Positions 4,695 through 6,418 of a stretch of DNA of 6,418 nt are shown here, piece by piece. This DNA comes from an uncultured Blautia sp. Its GTDB lineage: Bacteria > Bacillota > Clostridia > Lachnospirales > Lachnospiraceae. The notes under the pieces are model-generated. The model worked only from the letters and a program-made list of their open reading frames with translations. It had not been told where the DNA came from and ran no database searches. The translations under genes and the position numbers were made by a program. The DNA lies in the NCBI GenBank assembly GCA_946538475.1, contig CAMNGN010000109.1:1-6418 (forward strand), read 5' to 3'. How positions within the stretch are numbered: the first letter of the stretch is position 1; every line of letters starts with the position of its first letter.

Positions 4695-5534
4695 ATGGAA
4701 GTTTCCGGAAATACACTGAAAATCATTGTGTTCATATTGACGCTGATAGGCACATGGATCCTGGTTTTGGTAAACCGGTTTTTATTCCGGAAGATCTATG
4801 AGGTTCGCAAACTGCTGTATCTTCGATTTTTTGAGAAGATACTTACAACTGTGATCTGCGTCGCAGGCCTCTTTATCGCTCTTTCCTCGTACGGTGGATT
4901 CGAGACCATCTGGAAGACGATGCTGGGCGGAACCGCGTTTGCGAGTGGTGTGCTGATCTTTGCGGCGCAGGACATTATCAAGGACATGCTGGCGGGGCTG
5001 ATGATCAGTATATATAAGCCGTTTGAAATCGGAAACCGCATCGAGCTTGAAAACGGAACCGCCGGAATAGTGAGAGACATCAATATGAGGCATGTGGTTC
5101 TTGACCTTCAGGATACGCAGGTGCTCGTGATTCCCAACAGTGAACTGAACGAAATGAGCGTCAGAAATTACAGCTACCTGGAAGAATACAGGAGTGCTAT
5201 GTTCCGTTTTTATATCGCATATAACAGCGATGTGAAGAAAGCCATGCGGGTGATCAGGGAAGCCATCATTGATTCCGGTTACAGCATACCGGGCAAAAAA
5301 ATGGATGGGCGCTCGGATTATGCGCCGGTTTATTTTATGGCCTATCAGGAAAGCAGCCTTATGTTGACGACAACCGTTTATTATATGCCGTATACACCTT
5401 CGGAGGTGCTGATCTCTGATATTAACATGCGGGTGAATCAGGCGCTGCATGATAATGGGATCGAGATTCCTTACAACTATTTGAATGTGATACAAAAAGG
5501 AGTGCAGGCGAACACGAGGGATAGTTCTCTTTAA
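4695..5534 (+). CDS. MscS-family small-conductance mechanosensitive ion channel
   Basis: The product has 279 residues, close to the 286 of Escherichia coli MscS, so it is a minimal three-helix member. Predicted helices are TM1 at about 8-31, TM2 at about 47-65 and the pore-lining TM3 at about 73-106. TM3 contains the family's Gly/Ala-rich packing pattern (LGGTAFASGVLIFAAQDIIKD) and then LAGLMISIYKPFEIGNRIEL, which leads into the cytoplasmic beta domain (GTAGIVRDINMRHVVL, QVLVIPNSELNEMSVRNYS). The rest is the alpha/beta C-terminal domain. Channels of this type sit in the cytoplasmic membrane and release solutes on sudden osmotic downshift. The gene has its own promoter and no obvious operon partner. 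The next gene starts 81 bp downstream with its own promoter and no terminator between them, so some read-through is possible. Confidence 0.93.
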   Translation: MEVSGNTLKIIVFILTLIGTWILVLVNRFLFRKIYEVRKLLYLRFFEKILTTVICVAGLFIALSSYGGFETIWKTMLGGTAFASGVLIFAAQDIIKDMLAGLMISIYKPFEIGNRIELENGTAGIVRDINMRHVVLDLQDTQVLVIPNSELNEMSVRNYSYLEEYRSAMFRFYIAYNSDVKKAMRVIREAIIDSGYSIPGKKMDGRSDYAPVYFMAYQESSLMLTTTVYYMPYTPSEVLISDINMRVNQALHDNGIEIPYNYLNVIQKGVQANTRDSSL

Positions 5535-5549
5535 GGAGAAACGCCCCCA

Positions 5550-5577
5550 TTGACCCTTATCTTTGTGATGCTATAAT
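5550..5577 (+). promoter_or_regulatory. Strong extended -10 promoter for the aldose epimerase-family gene
   Basis: TTGACC (5550-5555, 5/6 match), a 16-nt spacer and TATAAT (5572-5577, 6/6) are joined by an extended -10 element (TGC at 5569-5571). This is the best promoter in the window. It begins 15 bp after the stop of the channel gene and leaves a leader of about 32 nt. Confidence 0.8.
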
Positions 5578-5615
5578 AGAAATGATAAATGTCAGTTTGA
5601 GAAGGAGGAGCGGGG

Positions 5616-6418
5616 ATGGCAGATATTATACTGAAAAATCAAAATATGGAAATCGGCATTAATTATCACGGCGCGGAACTGAAATCGCTGAAGAAAAACG
5701 GCACGGAGTACCTGTGGTGCGGAGATCCCGCGTTTTGGAACCGTTCGTCACCTGTGTTGTTTCCTTTTGTCGGAGGAGTAAAGGACGGCGTTTACCGTCA
5801 TGAAGGGAAGGAATATCGAATAGGCCAGCATGGATTTGCCAGGGACAGGGATTTTGAAGTTGTAAGCCGGACGGAGGATACGATCTGGTTTGGACTTTCG
5901 GACGATGAGGAGAGCAGGAAAATATATCCTTTCGGTTTCTGTCTGGGCATCGGTTATCAGCTGCTGGATGACGGCGTGAAGGTCATGTGGAAAGTGACCA
6001 ATTATGGGGACAGTACGATGTACTATGCCATCGGCGCGCATCCCGCTTTTTACTGTCCGGTGAAGGAAGGAGAGAAGCAGACGGACTGCAGCCTCCTTTT
6101 TGAGAAGAAGGATGGCACGGCAGTGACGAAGTTGACCAATCGCATCTTCGGGCAGGGCGGCACCGTGACTGACAGGTGTGAGACGATAGAGACGGAGGAA
6201 GGGTATCTTCCTATTACTGATACACTTTTTGATAATGATGCCAAAGTGCTCGAGAACGGGCAGGTGCAGAGGGTTTCGCTTGTGGACGGGGAGAAAAATG
6301 CATATCTCACCGTGGAGTTCGATTCGCCGCTGGTCGGCATCTGGTCGCCGCCGAAGAAACATGCTCCGTTTATCTGCATCGAGCCGTGGTATGGCAGGTG
6401 CGACAGCGAGAGCTTTGC
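5616..6418 (+). CDS. Aldose 1-epimerase (mutarotase) family protein, LacX-like (3' partial)
   Basis: The ATG at 5616 follows AAGGAGG (5602-5608) at seven-base spacing. The frame is open for 267 codons to the right edge with no stop, so the C-terminus is cut, probably by only ~20-30 residues given the usual family length near 290. Motifs in order are GAELKSL (19-25), EYLWCGDPAFW (31-41), PVLFPFVGG (46-54), QHGFARD (71-77, with His72), IGAHPAF (139-145, with His142) and CIEPWYG (254-260, with Glu256, the position of the catalytic base in galactose mutarotases). Family members interconvert alpha and beta anomers of free sugars in the cytoplasm. The LacX-like branch has no settled substrate, so galactose specificity should not be assumed. 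No sugar-utilisation genes are visible beside it in this window, and it has its own strong promoter. Confidence 0.92.
   Translation, partial: MADIILKNQNMEIGINYHGAELKSLKKNGTEYLWCGDPAFWNRSSPVLFPFVGGVKDGVYRHEGKEYRIGQHGFARDRDFEVVSRTEDTIWFGLSDDEESRKIYPFGFCLGIGYQLLDDGVKVMWKVTNYGDSTMYYAIGAHPAFYCPVKEGEKQTDCSLLFEKKDGTAVTKLTNRIFGQGGTVTDRCETIETEEGYLPITDTLFDNDAKVLENGQVQRVSLVDGEKNAYLTVEFDSPLVGIWSPPKKHAPFICIEPWYGRCDSESF

Noticed and set aside
4782..5495. Long open frame (237 codons) on the minus strand opposite the MscS gene
   Set aside because: The plus-strand frame encodes a clear MscS channel with ribosome binding site and promoter. The antisense product is His/Arg-rich with no recognisable domain and no upstream site, so it is a shadow frame.
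5748..6362. Minus-strand open frame (204 codons) opposite the epimerase-family gene
   Set aside because: The plus strand carries all epimerase family motifs in order with a strong promoter. The antisense frame has no recognisable fold or initiation site.

Overview
The window looks like chromosome of a low-to-mid GC Firmicute, most likely a Clostridia/Lachnospiraceae-type gut anaerobe. The evidence is strong AGGAGG-type ribosome binding sites in front of nearly every gene, sigma-A-like promoters with TATAAT boxes, a Gram-positive style signal peptide, and the gene families present. The genus cannot be told from the sequence.

Layout, left to right. (1) Positions 1-479 hold the 3' end of a gene whose product has a Pro/Glu/Ala-rich linker, built from a 30-bp tandem repeat, followed by a small predicted beta-sandwich domain. 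(2) A strong hairpin terminator lies at 534-590. (3) A clear promoter at 746-774 drives a four-helix membrane protein (818-1282). (4) A 70-bp perfect palindrome (1311-1380) separates that gene from a convergent minus-strand gene. (5) The minus-strand gene (1412-2908) is a polytopic GT39/GT-C type glycosyltransferase. It appears to start at a TTG codon and to be translationally coupled to a 27-codon upstream ORF (2905-2988). (6) Divergently transcribed from it is a secreted two-domain SGNH/GDSL-type hydrolase (3186-4463). (7) A second palindrome of the same family as the one at 1311-1380 follows it (4474-4572). (8) Next comes a minimal-size MscS-type mechanosensitive channel (4695-5534) with its own promoter. 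(9) An aldose 1-epimerase (LacX-like) family gene starts at 5616 behind a near-consensus extended -10 promoter and runs off the right edge.

The genes do not form one operon: each has its own promoter candidate or is separated by hairpins. The most plausible functional pairing is the divergent glycosyltransferase and secreted SGNH hydrolase, which could both act on surface glycans; this is inference only. MscS and the epimerase look like housekeeping or accessory single genes.

The least ordinary signals are the coupled mini-ORF in front of the glycosyltransferase and the family of long 'ggggac...gtcccc' palindromes placed at gene 3' ends. I see no CRISPR array, tRNA, rRNA, intact transposase gene or convincing new multi-gene system.
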